Of a stretch of DNA of 64,000 bases, positions 29,898 through 45,071 are shown piece by piece. Source of the DNA: Saccharomonospora amisosensis (GTDB lineage: Bacteria > Actinomycetota > Actinomycetes > Mycobacteriales > Pseudonocardiaceae); NCBI RefSeq assembly GCF_011761185.1, contig NZ_JAAOYM010000001.1, positions 4,650,001 through 4,714,000 on the forward strand, read 5' to 3'. The notes under the pieces are model-generated. The model saw only the letters and a list, made by a program, of their open reading frames with translations, searched no databases and was not told where the DNA came from. The stretch's first letter is position 1, and every line of letters begins with the position of its first letter. A program made the position numbers and the translations under genes.

Positions 29898-30217
29898 TGA
29901 CCGGGTTCAACGTCAATTCCGAGGAACTACGCACCTACTCGGGCAAGCTCGCGGGGCAGAAGGACACGGCTAGCGAGATCGCGGGCCTCGTCGACACCGC
30001 CGACGTCGGGGACAAGTCGTGGGGCGTCGTCGGGTTGTTCGTGAAACACAGTTACACCGAGATGCTCGGCGATCTCAAAGAACTGTTCACCAGCCTGCAG
30101 GACGGTTTCCAGTCGGCATCCGAAAAGTTCGCCATGGCCGCGGACGGCTACCAGCAAAACGAGGACGCCGTGAAACAACTCCTCAACGGGGTCAAGTTCG
30201 AGATCGACGGCAAGTAA
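29897..30217 (+). CDS. EspC-like / WXG100-superfamily small T7SS substrate
   Basis: 106 residues, predicted to be two long helices joined by a turn (NSEELRTYSGKLAGQKDTAS and LKELFTSLQDGFQSASEKFA), with no signal peptide. SWGVVG sits at the turn position where WXG100 proteins carry W-x-G. The length, the helix-turn-helix pattern and the ending in YQQNEDAVKQLL resemble the ESX-secreted EspC/DUF2580 family. Its stop is 20 bases before the next gene, a larger WXG-type protein with which it may pair. Inferred role: partner or chaperone-like substrate for ESX export. Confidence 0.75.
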   Translation: MTGFNVNSEELRTYSGKLAGQKDTASEIAGLVDTADVGDKSWGVVGLFVKHSYTEMLGDLKELFTSLQDGFQSASEKFAMAADGYQQNEDAVKQLLNGVKFEIDGK

Positions 30218-30237
30218 GGGACACGGAATCAACCAAC

Positions 30238-31362
30238 ATGACTGAAGAAGAGCACGAAGCAGGCGGCGTCAAGATCAAGGTCGGGGAGAAGGACACCGGC
30301 ACGAAGGCACGCGAAGCCGTACCCATTTACGGCAACGCACTGAAAGCGTTCGAGGCCGGAGGCAAACTGACCGACGGCGCCACCGGCTCCGAAGTGTCCG
30401 GCTTGGTGTCCGAGGGTTCCGGTCTGATCATGTCCCTCGGTGGCGCTGCCATGGGAATCGCCACCGATCCGATCGGCTGGCTGGTAAGTCAGGGCCTGAA
30501 CTTCCTGATCAGCGTGGTACAACCGCTCGAGGACGCCATTCACTTCGTCAGCGGCGACGGGCCAGCACTGTCACAAGCCGCGGAGAACTTCGACGCCATC
30601 GGCAAGGGCGTGGAGAAGCTGCGCGAGAAGTTCAACGAGGACCTCGCCAACTCCCTGCAGAACTGGGGAGGAGCGGCGTCAGAAGCAGCTGGCACCAAGC
30701 TCGCCGACTTCGCCAGGGGCATCGACGGCGTCGCCGGGCAGGCGGGCGAGCTGGCCCAGTTCCTGCAAATGTCAAGCATGGTAATGACGGTCATCGAGGA
30801 CTTCATCAAGGCGCTGCTCACCGAATTCATCACCTGGCTGATCATGATCTGGATACCCGCCCTCGCCGCCGCCGTTCCAACCGCAGGCGCCTCGACCGCC
30901 GCCGCTGGGACAGCCACCACAGCACGCGCGGCCACGACCGGAGGAAAGGTCTCACAGGCGATCGCGAAGCTGCGCAGGCTTTTCGACAAGGTCATGGACT
31001 TCCTGCGGGGGCTCCGTACCCGGATGGGCAACCTGCGCACCGGGTTCAAACAGGCCATGGACTACAAGAAGCTCGACAGCGCCTTGGCGGACATGGCGCT
31101 GGAGGCGGGCAGCAAGTCTCCGATCGTCAAACTCATGAGCGGCGACGGCCTGGTCGGCGAGCGGGTGCAGGCCGGGTTCGCGCGCTCCGTGGGCAAGAAC
31201 GTGATGGATACTGCCGTCGCCCAGGTAGGACTCGGCACGGGTGCCAACGCCGGGCCGGAGAAGTCGGCTCGCAACATCGGCAACGCGCAGAAGGCCGGGG
31301 AGTATGACGAGACGGGTGCGGACCAATCCAGGAGTGAGACCGAGGGCTACCTGGACATCTGA
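30238..31362 (+). CDS. Large WXG-type T7SS-associated protein
   Basis: 374 residues from the ATG at 30238. A helical region with NWGGAASEA (WGG at 143-145) resembles the WXG100/PPE-like N-terminal helical module. A hydrophobic, Ala-rich segment follows at about 187-230 (ITWLIMIWIPALAAA), reminiscent of CpnT-like or LXG-like export modules. The remaining 140 residues are helical with basic patches. No catalytic toxin domain is recognisable at the C-terminus, so it may be a structural or pore-like substrate, or have an unknown effector domain. The gene sits between a small EspC-like gene and a membrane-protein gene, all on the same strand. Confidence 0.7.
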   Translation: MTEEEHEAGGVKIKVGEKDTGTKAREAVPIYGNALKAFEAGGKLTDGATGSEVSGLVSEGSGLIMSLGGAAMGIATDPIGWLVSQGLNFLISVVQPLEDAIHFVSGDGPALSQAAENFDAIGKGVEKLREKFNEDLANSLQNWGGAASEAAGTKLADFARGIDGVAGQAGELAQFLQMSSMVMTVIEDFIKALLTEFITWLIMIWIPALAAAVPTAGASTAAAGTATTARAATTGGKVSQAIAKLRRLFDKVMDFLRGLRTRMGNLRTGFKQAMDYKKLDSALADMALEAGSKSPIVKLMSGDGLVGERVQAGFARSVGKNVMDTAVAQVGLGTGANAGPEKSARNIGNAQKAGEYDETGADQSRSETEGYLDI

Positions 31363-31391
31363 GCCAGTTCACGACTGAGAAGGTTGGACCG

Positions 31392-32045
31392 ATGGACCCG
31401 GCAATCTGGCTGCCCGACAACGTGTGGGGATGGTTGATCCTCGCCCTGCTCGTACTCGGGCTTGGCTGGTGGCTGAAACGACTCATCCCCAGGGTGATCT
31501 TCCGGTGGGGCGGAGCCCGCCGCATGGCGCGGCAACACGGTTGGCTGGTGAAGACCGGCAGCGGCACGAACGGTGATCTGAGCCCGGACGGTACGGCCAC
31601 ACCTGAATCGTGGGAGGCCACAGCACTGCCGGGAACCGACATCGAACTGCTCGGTGAACACCGCGGGTACATCTTTCACGCGCGCCAGCAGCGAACTCGG
31701 ATCAGGGTCAGTGCGGGCACGTCGGGTGGATACAGAAAGGCCTGGCGCTACGACTACGTGGTGAGCATCGCCATGAACCGCTACCCCTATGGCGGTTTCT
31801 TCACCTCCAGCAGCCGCCAGGCGATCATCGACTGGCGGCTGGCTTTGTACCCGGCGTTCATCGAATGGGAACAGCCGATCTTCAAGGATCTGTCCTCCGG
31901 GGCTTACACACCACCCGAAGGCTTCCGCAGCCGGCAAGGAATGATCTCCACCGAACACAGGGACCGCAGGCTCAGCAAGGGCGCCCTGCTGAACCATCTC
32001 GACCAACTGCTGAACGAAGTCCAGCCAGGCGCCCCGCGCGTTTAG
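31392..32045 (+). CDS. Membrane-anchored protein ending the T7SS cassette
   Basis: 217 residues with one N-terminal membrane helix (WGWLILALLVLGLGWWLKRL) and a soluble part rich in aromatic and basic residues (GGYRKAWRYDYVVSIAMNRY). I do not recognise the family. As the last gene of the YbaB-EspC-WXG set it could be an immunity or accessory protein, but this is inference from position. The TAG stop (32043-32045) and the last Arg-Val codons lie in a dispersed repeat hairpin, so the original C-terminus may have differed. Confidence 0.7.
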   Translation: MDPAIWLPDNVWGWLILALLVLGLGWWLKRLIPRVIFRWGGARRMARQHGWLVKTGSGTNGDLSPDGTATPESWEATALPGTDIELLGEHRGYIFHARQQRTRIRVSAGTSGGYRKAWRYDYVVSIAMNRYPYGGFFTSSSRQAIIDWRLALYPAFIEWEQPIFKDLSSGAYTPPEGFRSRQGMISTEHRDRRLSKGALLNHLDQLLNEVQPGAPRV

Positions 32046-32089
32046 CGGGCTAACCGTGGTCGTCGACACCACGGTTAGCCCGCTAAACG
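32039..32089. repeat. Perfect inverted pair of dispersed repeats
   Basis: Arms 32039-32060 and 32068-32089 are exact reverse complements (22 bp) around a seven-base spacer. Cores are CGTTTAGCGGGCTAACCG and its complement, the TAA variant seen also at 725. The hairpin lies between two convergent genes and could serve as a bidirectional terminator, though no T-run is present. Confidence 0.95.
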
Positions 32090-32112
32090 TGGCATGCGAA
32101 TGTCGGCCCGGG

Positions 32113-32850
32113 CTAGATGCCGCAGCTGGAGGCCGACCAGAACCGGCTCGACCGGTGGTCGACGTGGGTGTGATCACTGTGCCCCGGGTAGCCGGGTCCG
32201 AGGATCCCGTTGAAGCCGTGGTTGCGTGCCTGCCTGGCGAGCGTGCAAAGCGAGTGCGGGCCCGACCCGAGGTCCACCGCGTCGCCGTAGAGGTGACGGC
32301 TGTTGGGTGCGCCGCCAACCGCGTCGTTGCAGGAATGGCTGCGGAAGCCGCTGGTCACCCGAATCGGCTGATCACCAAGTGCGTGTCGCATGGCCTGTAG
32401 CTTCCACATCGAGACCAATGCGTTGGCTCTTGCCGTGGACGCACCGACCGCACCGCCCGACCAACTGGAGTTGCAGTTGTTCAACTCGCCGTAGGAGAAG
32501 TTCACCGGGCTGCAGTCGTCGTCCTGGAGTGCGTAGATCTTGCTGAACGTCTGCGGGCCGGCGATCCCATCAGCACTGAGGCCGTACGCCTGCTGAAAAC
32601 GGGTGACCGCGGCCTTGGTGGCTGGGCCGTACGAACCGTCGAGCGCGAGCACCGACCCGTATCCGGGATAGCCGGAGACGCGTACTTGCAGCTGACGGAC
32701 GTCCTCACCCGAGGCACCTTGTGACAACGTTCGGTTCCAGGTGTAACAGCCGTCAGCCTGCGCGGGCGCTGCCGTGACCACGGCGCCCACAAAACTGGTG
32801 ACGACAGCGATCAGCAACACGGCGAGCAACCCGGTTACGCGTCTCTTCAT
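32113..32850 (-). CDS. Secreted zinc D-Ala-D-Ala carboxypeptidase-like peptidase with peptidoglycan-binding domain
   Basis: 245 residues from the ATG at 32850, chosen because GAGGAGG lies just upstream. A signal peptide ends around AAPAQA. A peptidoglycan-binding domain follows (GASGEDVRQLQVRVSGYPGY, then TRFQQAYGLSADGIAGPQTF). The C-terminal M15-type zinc peptidase carries the ligand motifs SRHLYGDAVDL and DHTHVD, as in the Streptomyces albus G enzyme. Six or more cysteines fit an extracellular disulphide-bonded enzyme. It would trim peptide stems of the cell wall. It is convergent with the T7SS cassette; a functional link is unproven. Confidence 0.9.
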   Translation of the reverse strand: MKRRVTGLLAVLLIAVVTSFVGAVVTAAPAQADGCYTWNRTLSQGASGEDVRQLQVRVSGYPGYGSVLALDGSYGPATKAAVTRFQQAYGLSADGIAGPQTFSKIYALQDDDCSPVNFSYGELNNCNSSWSGGAVGASTARANALVSMWKLQAMRHALGDQPIRVTSGFRSHSCNDAVGGAPNSRHLYGDAVDLGSGPHSLCTLARQARNHGFNGILGPGYPGHSDHTHVDHRSSRFWSASSCGI

Positions 32851-32976
32851 CAACAACCTCCTCACACGAACGAGTGACGATGAGGAAGCTTGCTGTAACG
32901 ACTCTCAAGCTGTCAACAACTCACCAACTGATCGCATAACACGAGTAACAATCACCTCCGCTGGCTGCCCTGACCA

Positions 32977-33036
32977 CGTTTTGCCCGCGAAACGCGGTCC
33001 ATGGGCCGGGCCTGGGCACGTTTAGCGGGCAAAACG
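32977..33036. repeat. Inverted pair of dispersed repeats
   Basis: Cores 32977-32994 (minus, C-variant) and 33019-33036 (plus, A-variant), 24 bases apart. They lie between the peptidase gene start and the rpoC terminator. The two arms are different variants, so they were probably acquired or diverged independently. Confidence 0.85.
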
Positions 33037-33050
33037 CGGTGAGGGCGCAA

Positions 33051-33097
33051 GAAAAGGGGGAGGCCTCGGCCTGGTGGCCGGGGCCTCCCCCCTTTTG
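33051..33097 (-). terminator. Terminator of the rpoB-rpoC operon
   Basis: On the minus strand, GGGGGAGGCC pairs with GGCCTCCCCC, with further pairing inside (CCGGCCACCAGGCCG), followed directly by TTTTCTT. A good intrinsic terminator about 40 bases after rpoC. Confidence 0.8.
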
Positions 33098-33137
33098 CTG
33101 ACGCAGCGTGAGTTGGCGCTGCCGCTGGTACGACCGG

Positions 33138-37049
<3,912 letters not shown>

Positions 37050-37139
37050 GTCCTTGCATCCCCTTGGGTTGATTCGGCTAGAGGGGTTGGGCTACCTGGC
37101 GGGGGTACGCGGGAGGCACACCCCCGCCAGGCGGCTGGG

Positions 37140-40631
<3,492 letters not shown>

Positions 40632-40766
40632 GATGCGTCCTTCCGGGGACATAGCTGGTTGAGCAGCCGCGTTAGCAACTACCAACGCGTACTGTCAAGG
40701 TGCGGTGTTGCCGACCATACTAGCTACCGCATTAGGGCAGCCTGAAAGTGGGCAGCGCAAAGAAGC

Positions 40767-40795
40767 AGTCTAGCCCGGAAGACGCCGCTTGTCGA
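40767..40795 (-). promoter_or_regulatory. Candidate rpoBC promoter
   Basis: On the minus strand TCGACA (40795-40790), 17 bases, then TAGACT (40772-40767): a near-consensus promoter giving a leader of about 130 bases. The following CTTTGCGCTGCCC looks like the leader element I recall from other actinobacterial rpoB genes. A second TTGACA (40698-40693) closer to the gene lacks a good -10. The rest of 40632-40938 holds no gene I can support. Confidence 0.6.
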
Positions 40796-40938
40796 GGGGG
40801 CCTACCCGATGGGTGCCCAGCCTCGACGGCCTGTCTCCTGGCTCGCCTCCCGCAAGGCGTGCCGTTGCCTGTAAGCGTGAACCCCTGAAGACGCTGAGTC
40901 AAGCGCCCAGGTGGGGTTACCCGCCGGTTGGCGCAGTG

Positions 40939-41850
40939 TCAGTTACCGCCTTGGGGCTGCCCTGCCTGCGATGACGGCGCGGGCTGTTGACTCGGAGCCG
41001 CCTGGTCACCGCCGTAGGTGTCCATGTTGACGACCTTCCACTCACCGTCACGACGCTCGGTCGTCAGCCACATCGCGGCGCCGCCCGCGGAGGTCTGGTT
41101 ATTGTCTGTCCTCGTCGCCGTCTGGTCGATGTACACCATGACCTTCGCGCGGTCACCGTCGAGCTGCACCACCGCGCTCCGAGTTGCCTTGACGGTGACG
41201 ACCATCTTCTGCTTGGGCGCGATCTCGCGCACCTGGCCCATCAGCGCGTCGTACTTGCGTTTGACCTCGTCGTTGACCAGCAGCCTGTCGGCGGCACGCT
41301 GGGTCTTGTTCAGGTCGTTGAAGTCCACTGAGAACAGCGACTCGGCCGCCTCGCTCATCGCCTGCTTGACCTGCGCCGTCGTCGCCACGTCCACCAGCGC
41401 GGTGTTGTCGGTGGCTGAAGCGACCTCCCCGTGCCGGAACTTGAACAACACGGCCAGACCGGAGAACACCAGACCGACCACCAACAACAAGGCCACCGCG
41501 GCGTAACCGAACCGGCGCGGCGGTCGCTTCGAAGACTCGCCCTCCGGTCGCGCCGACGTCAGCGGGTCGCCATCGACCTCCGCGGTGGTCACTTCCTCCT
41601 CCGCGGCGGGCTTGGCCCTGCCAGCGTCCCTGGTCTTGCGGCGCGGGCTCGGGCGGGATCGCTCGGTGGCACGCTGCCCGCTGTCTGGCTCCCGCTCCGC
41701 GTCCGCCTTCCCTGACCTCGGTTCCTTCGGGGCTTCGACCTGCTCGGTTTCGTGCCGCCCTTCGGGGGCCTCCGGCCTGCGCAGACCGGCGACACGGGGA
41801 CGGCGCGCCGGTGTCGGTACACCGTCGAGTCGGCGACGGGGTGATGGCAC
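40939..41850 (-). CDS. Mce-associated membrane protein (second)
   Basis: 303 residues. The N-terminal 110 residues are a disordered Arg/Pro/Glu-rich cytoplasmic region, followed by one membrane helix (YAAVALLLVVGLVFSGLAVL) and an extracytoplasmic domain of about 150 residues, as in the Mas proteins that close mce operons. The C-terminal tail is Pro/Gln/Ser-rich. Mas proteins are thought to stabilise the Mce complex. It is the last gene of the mce operon, 45 bases after its paralogue. Confidence 0.85.
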   Translation of the reverse strand: MPSPRRRLDGVPTPARRPRVAGLRRPEAPEGRHETEQVEAPKEPRSGKADAEREPDSGQRATERSRPSPRRKTRDAGRAKPAAEEEVTTAEVDGDPLTSARPEGESSKRPPRRFGYAAVALLLVVGLVFSGLAVLFKFRHGEVASATDNTALVDVATTAQVKQAMSEAAESLFSVDFNDLNKTQRAADRLLVNDEVKRKYDALMGQVREIAPKQKMVVTVKATRSAVVQLDGDRAKVMVYIDQTATRTDNNQTSAGGAAMWLTTERRDGEWKVVNMDTYGGDQAAPSQQPAPSSQAGQPQGGN

Positions 41851-41895
41851 GACTGACTCCTGACTGCTAACGCGTTGGTTTGCTGAGCGAGGGAC

Positions 41896-42573
41896 TCACT
41901 GCCCGGGTCCGACCACCGGTACCTCGCCCATGTTGGCCAGCTTCCAGACCTGCTCGCCGTTCTCGTCGACGCGGGTCAACTGCAGCTCCAGCCGCAGCGC
42001 CTTGGCGCTCTGCTTGTCGCCCTGCGTCACGTCGAGATTCACCGTGGCCAGTGCGCTCGCCTTGCCCTCGTGCACGTTGAGCTCTTCCACGGCGACGTCC
42101 TGAACCGTCGAGACAACCTTCGTCTTTGCCTTGGCGATGGCGTCGCGGTAGCTCTTCTCCGACTGCTCGATCATCTTGCGCAGCTCGTCCGTCGCGAGCG
42201 TCTTCTGCCGCTCGAAGTAGGCGTCGGGGTTCTCGTAGTCCAGCTCGGTCAACGCCGTTACCGCGTTGCCCGCCGCACGCACGACGTCCTCCCTCGCACC
42301 CGCGATCTCGGCGTCGTCGCTGCCTGACGCGACCCACCACATGACCCCGAACACCGCCGCCACCACGAAGGCGGCGACTGCGAACGCGGCGCTGGCGGCG
42401 ACGAGCCACTTCGGTGGTCCGGCACTCGACCGCCCCGCCCGCTCCTCGGAGGCGCCCTCCACCTCCGGTTCCGCGTCGGTGACCTGGTCAGCCCCGGTGT
42501 CGGTGGCTTCCGCGGTCTCCTCGGCGTCGGCGGCCTCGTTCGCCCGCGTCCGCCGCTGCTCGTCCGAACTCAT
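41896..42573 (-). CDS. Mce-associated membrane protein (first)
   Basis: 225 residues. An acidic N-terminus of about 50 residues precedes a membrane helix (WLVAASAAFAVAAFVVAAVF) and an extracytoplasmic domain (DAYFERQKTLATDELRKMIE). The same layout as the following gene marks it as a Mas family member. It lies 36 bases after the mceF stop in the same direction. Confidence 0.85.
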   Translation of the reverse strand: MSSDEQRRTRANEAADAEETAEATDTGADQVTDAEPEVEGASEERAGRSSAGPPKWLVAASAAFAVAAFVVAAVFGVMWWVASGSDDAEIAGAREDVVRAAGNAVTALTELDYENPDAYFERQKTLATDELRKMIEQSEKSYRDAIAKAKTKVVSTVQDVAVEELNVHEGKASALATVNLDVTQGDKQSAKALRLELQLTRVDENGEQVWKLANMGEVPVVGPGQ

Positions 42574-42609
42574 AGCGCTCCAGAGTAGGTATGCGGTGTG
42601 ATGTGGCTG

Positions 42610-43869
42610 TCAGCCCGGCAGCCCGGCCAGCTGCGACAGACTCGTGATGTCGAGGCCAGGACCACCCGCGATGCCCGGCAAGCCGCGCAGCGAGGCCAGC
42701 TCCTCCTCGTCGCGGTGGGAGTTGGCTTCCACCTGCTGCTCGCTCGGCTTCTGCGGAACGCCGTGGTAGGGCGCGTTCTGCGACCCGCGCACCGCGATCG
42801 GGCTGCCTGGTGGTTCGGCGCAGTACGCGTCCTGTTTGGGCTCCCTCGGCGCGGTTTCGCTGCCGGGTCGGTACTGCTCCGGCGGCAGGTAGCCCTTGGT
42901 GCAGGTCGGCGGGTTGAACAGGTTCAGCGCCAAGCCGAGGTGCGCGGTGCCGTCGCCGGGGGTGACCGTGTACGCCCCTGCCGCGACGACCGGGTAGGTC
43001 ACGAACGCCTGCTCCAACCCGTCGAGCCGAGTGACCGCCAGGTTCGAGGTGGTCAACAGGTTGGCCACAAGCGTGGAAAGGCCAGGGCCCGACTCGGCCA
43101 GTACCTGGCTGACCTGCCCAGACACCTTCGGCGTTATGTCGATCAACTCGCGCAGCTCGCCGTCGGAGTCGCGCAGTGTCGCCGACAGGTCCTTGAGGTC
43201 CCTGCTGAACGAGCGCATCGAGGATGCCATCTCGTTCTGCGTCGTCAACACCGTCGTGCCCGCGTCGAGCAGCTGCACCGTCTGCGGCAGGTGCTGCTGC
43301 GCGACCGTGGTGAACTCGCGCGTGGTGTCCATCAGCACCTGCAGATCATCGCCGGTGCCACGGAAGGCGTTGTAGGACTCGTCGACCACTGTTCGCAGCG
43401 CGTCCGTGGGTACGGAGGCGGCCAGACTGTCGAGGTCGGCGATGACCTGCTCGGTGGGCACCGGCGTGTCGGCACGCTCCACCGATATCACCGAACCGTC
43501 CCGCAGGAACGGTCCACGGTCGGTCACCGGGCGTAGGTCGACGTACTGCTCCCCGACAGCCGACCGGTTCGCCACCACGGCATGCAGGTCACTGGGCACC
43601 TTCGGCGCGTCGCCCTCGATGTTGAGTTCGGCCTGCAGCCCGGTTTCGGTGAGACTCAGCCTGCCGACCTTGCCGATGTTGTAGCCGCGGTAGGTCACCT
43701 CGGCGCCGGTGAAGATGCCTCCCGACTCGGCGAGCTGCAACCGCACCGTGTAGCCGCCGGTGCCGAAGGTCTTCTCGACGTCGGTGAACCGCACCAGCGC
43801 GTACCCGATCGCCAGCACCGAGATGACCAGGAAGGCCACCAGCTGGATTTTCGTCCTGCGCAACAGCAT
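42610..43869 (-). CDS. mceF: Mce family protein, MceF position
   Basis: 419 residues. An N-terminal membrane helix (KIQLVAFLVISVLAIGYALV) is followed by the MlaD/Mce domain (GIFTGAEVTYRGYNIGKVGR) and a long helical region that would form part of the lipid-conducting tube. The C-terminal about 100 residues are Pro-rich. Assigned to position F because it is the sixth Mce gene in order. It overlaps mceE by one base. Confidence 0.93.
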   Translation of the reverse strand: MLLRRTKIQLVAFLVISVLAIGYALVRFTDVEKTFGTGGYTVRLQLAESGGIFTGAEVTYRGYNIGKVGRLSLTETGLQAELNIEGDAPKVPSDLHAVVANRSAVGEQYVDLRPVTDRGPFLRDGSVISVERADTPVPTEQVIADLDSLAASVPTDALRTVVDESYNAFRGTGDDLQVLMDTTREFTTVAQQHLPQTVQLLDAGTTVLTTQNEMASSMRSFSRDLKDLSATLRDSDGELRELIDITPKVSGQVSQVLAESGPGLSTLVANLLTTSNLAVTRLDGLEQAFVTYPVVAAGAYTVTPGDGTAHLGLALNLFNPPTCTKGYLPPEQYRPGSETAPREPKQDAYCAEPPGSPIAVRGSQNAPYHGVPQKPSEQQVEANSHRDEEELASLRGLPGIAGGPGLDITSLSQLAGLPG

Positions 43870-45071
43870 CAGCCGGCACCTCCGGAAAAGAGGTCGAAGA
43901 GCCCGCCGAGGCCCGTCGACTCGTCCTGGCGCTGGTCGTCGCCGGTGTTGTTGCCTCCCTCGCCGGGCAGCGGCAGCGGCGGCGGACCGTCACCGGAGCC
44001 GTCCTGCCCGCTGGTGAGACCGCCGAGGATCGGCACGTCCTGCAGCGGGTTCTGCCTGCTGCGGCTGAGGTTGGCGAGGATTTCCTGCAGGTTGAGGTCG
44101 ATGTCGGCGTAGAGGTTGAAGTAATCGCCCTTGGCGCCCTCCACCGCCGCGTCGCTGAACGGGTAGGTGAGCATCACCTCCAGCGCCTTCGGCAGGTCGG
44201 ACCCGGCCTCGCCGAGCTTGCGCAGGGTCGGCAGCAACGCCTCCAGGTTGGCGACCAGATCCTCCTGGCTCGCGTTGACCGTATCGACCGCGACCACGGA
44301 CAGTTCGTCCAACGCCCGCAACATCGTGACCAGCTGGCCGCGCTGCCGCTCCAGCACTTCGAGCCCCGGACCGAGGTCGTCGATCGCTCCCACGATCTGG
44401 TCGCGCTGGCCGTTCAGCGTCGAGGAAAGCCGGTTCAACCCGTCCAGCGCGCGAGTGATGTCGGCCGACTGCTCGTCGAGTGCACTGACCAGCTCGTCAG
44501 TGTTGCGCAGCAGGGCCTTGACGTCGGCCTCGTTGCCATCCAGGGCGTTGTTCAGCTCCTTTGTGATGGTGTTCAACTGCTCGACACCGCCGCCATTGAG
44601 CAGCATGGACAGCGCGCCGAGCACCTCCTCCACCTCGACGCTGCGGTTGGTGCGCGTCACCGGGATCACGTCGCCGTCACTGAGTTCGGCCTGTGCCGCG
44701 GCCTCGGGTGGCGCGGTCAGCTCGACGTACTTCTCACCGAGCAGGCTCGACTGGCGCAGGTTCGCGATCGCGTTGGCCGGCAGCTCGACGTCACCGTTGA
44801 CCAGCACCGTGACCTCGGCGGTCCAGCCGTCCGCTGCGAGGCCGACGTTCTCGACCCTGCCTACCGGTACCTCGTTGACACGCACCCCCGCCTGCGGCAC
44901 CAGGTCCAGCACGTCGCGGAACTGCACCTTGACCGTGTAGGGATCGTTCCCCACGTCGGCGCCGCCCGGCAACGGAACGTCGTAGATGCCGGAGAAACCG
45001 GGGACGGAGCAGCCCCCCGCCAACACGCCCGCGCACACGACGGCTGCGACCTTCACACGGCTGCGGTTCAC
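43869..45071 (-). CDS. mceE: Mce family lipoprotein, MceE position
   Basis: 400 residues from a GTG at 45071 that overlaps the mceD stop (GTGA). The signal peptide ends in a lipobox (VLAGGC), so this is the lipid-anchored Mce subunit that is typically fifth in the operon (LprK-like). The Mce domain includes LVPQAGVRVNEVPVGRVENV. The C-terminal region has long helices and a Gly/Pro-rich tail. A longer upstream frame is rejected because it lacks a signal peptide at its start. Confidence 0.93.
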   Translation of the reverse strand: MNRSRVKVAAVVCAGVLAGGCSVPGFSGIYDVPLPGGADVGNDPYTVKVQFRDVLDLVPQAGVRVNEVPVGRVENVGLAADGWTAEVTVLVNGDVELPANAIANLRQSSLLGEKYVELTAPPEAAAQAELSDGDVIPVTRTNRSVEVEEVLGALSMLLNGGGVEQLNTITKELNNALDGNEADVKALLRNTDELVSALDEQSADITRALDGLNRLSSTLNGQRDQIVGAIDDLGPGLEVLERQRGQLVTMLRALDELSVVAVDTVNASQEDLVANLEALLPTLRKLGEAGSDLPKALEVMLTYPFSDAAVEGAKGDYFNLYADIDLNLQEILANLSRSRQNPLQDVPILGGLTSGQDGSGDGPPPLPLPGEGGNNTGDDQRQDESTGLGGLFDLFSGGAG

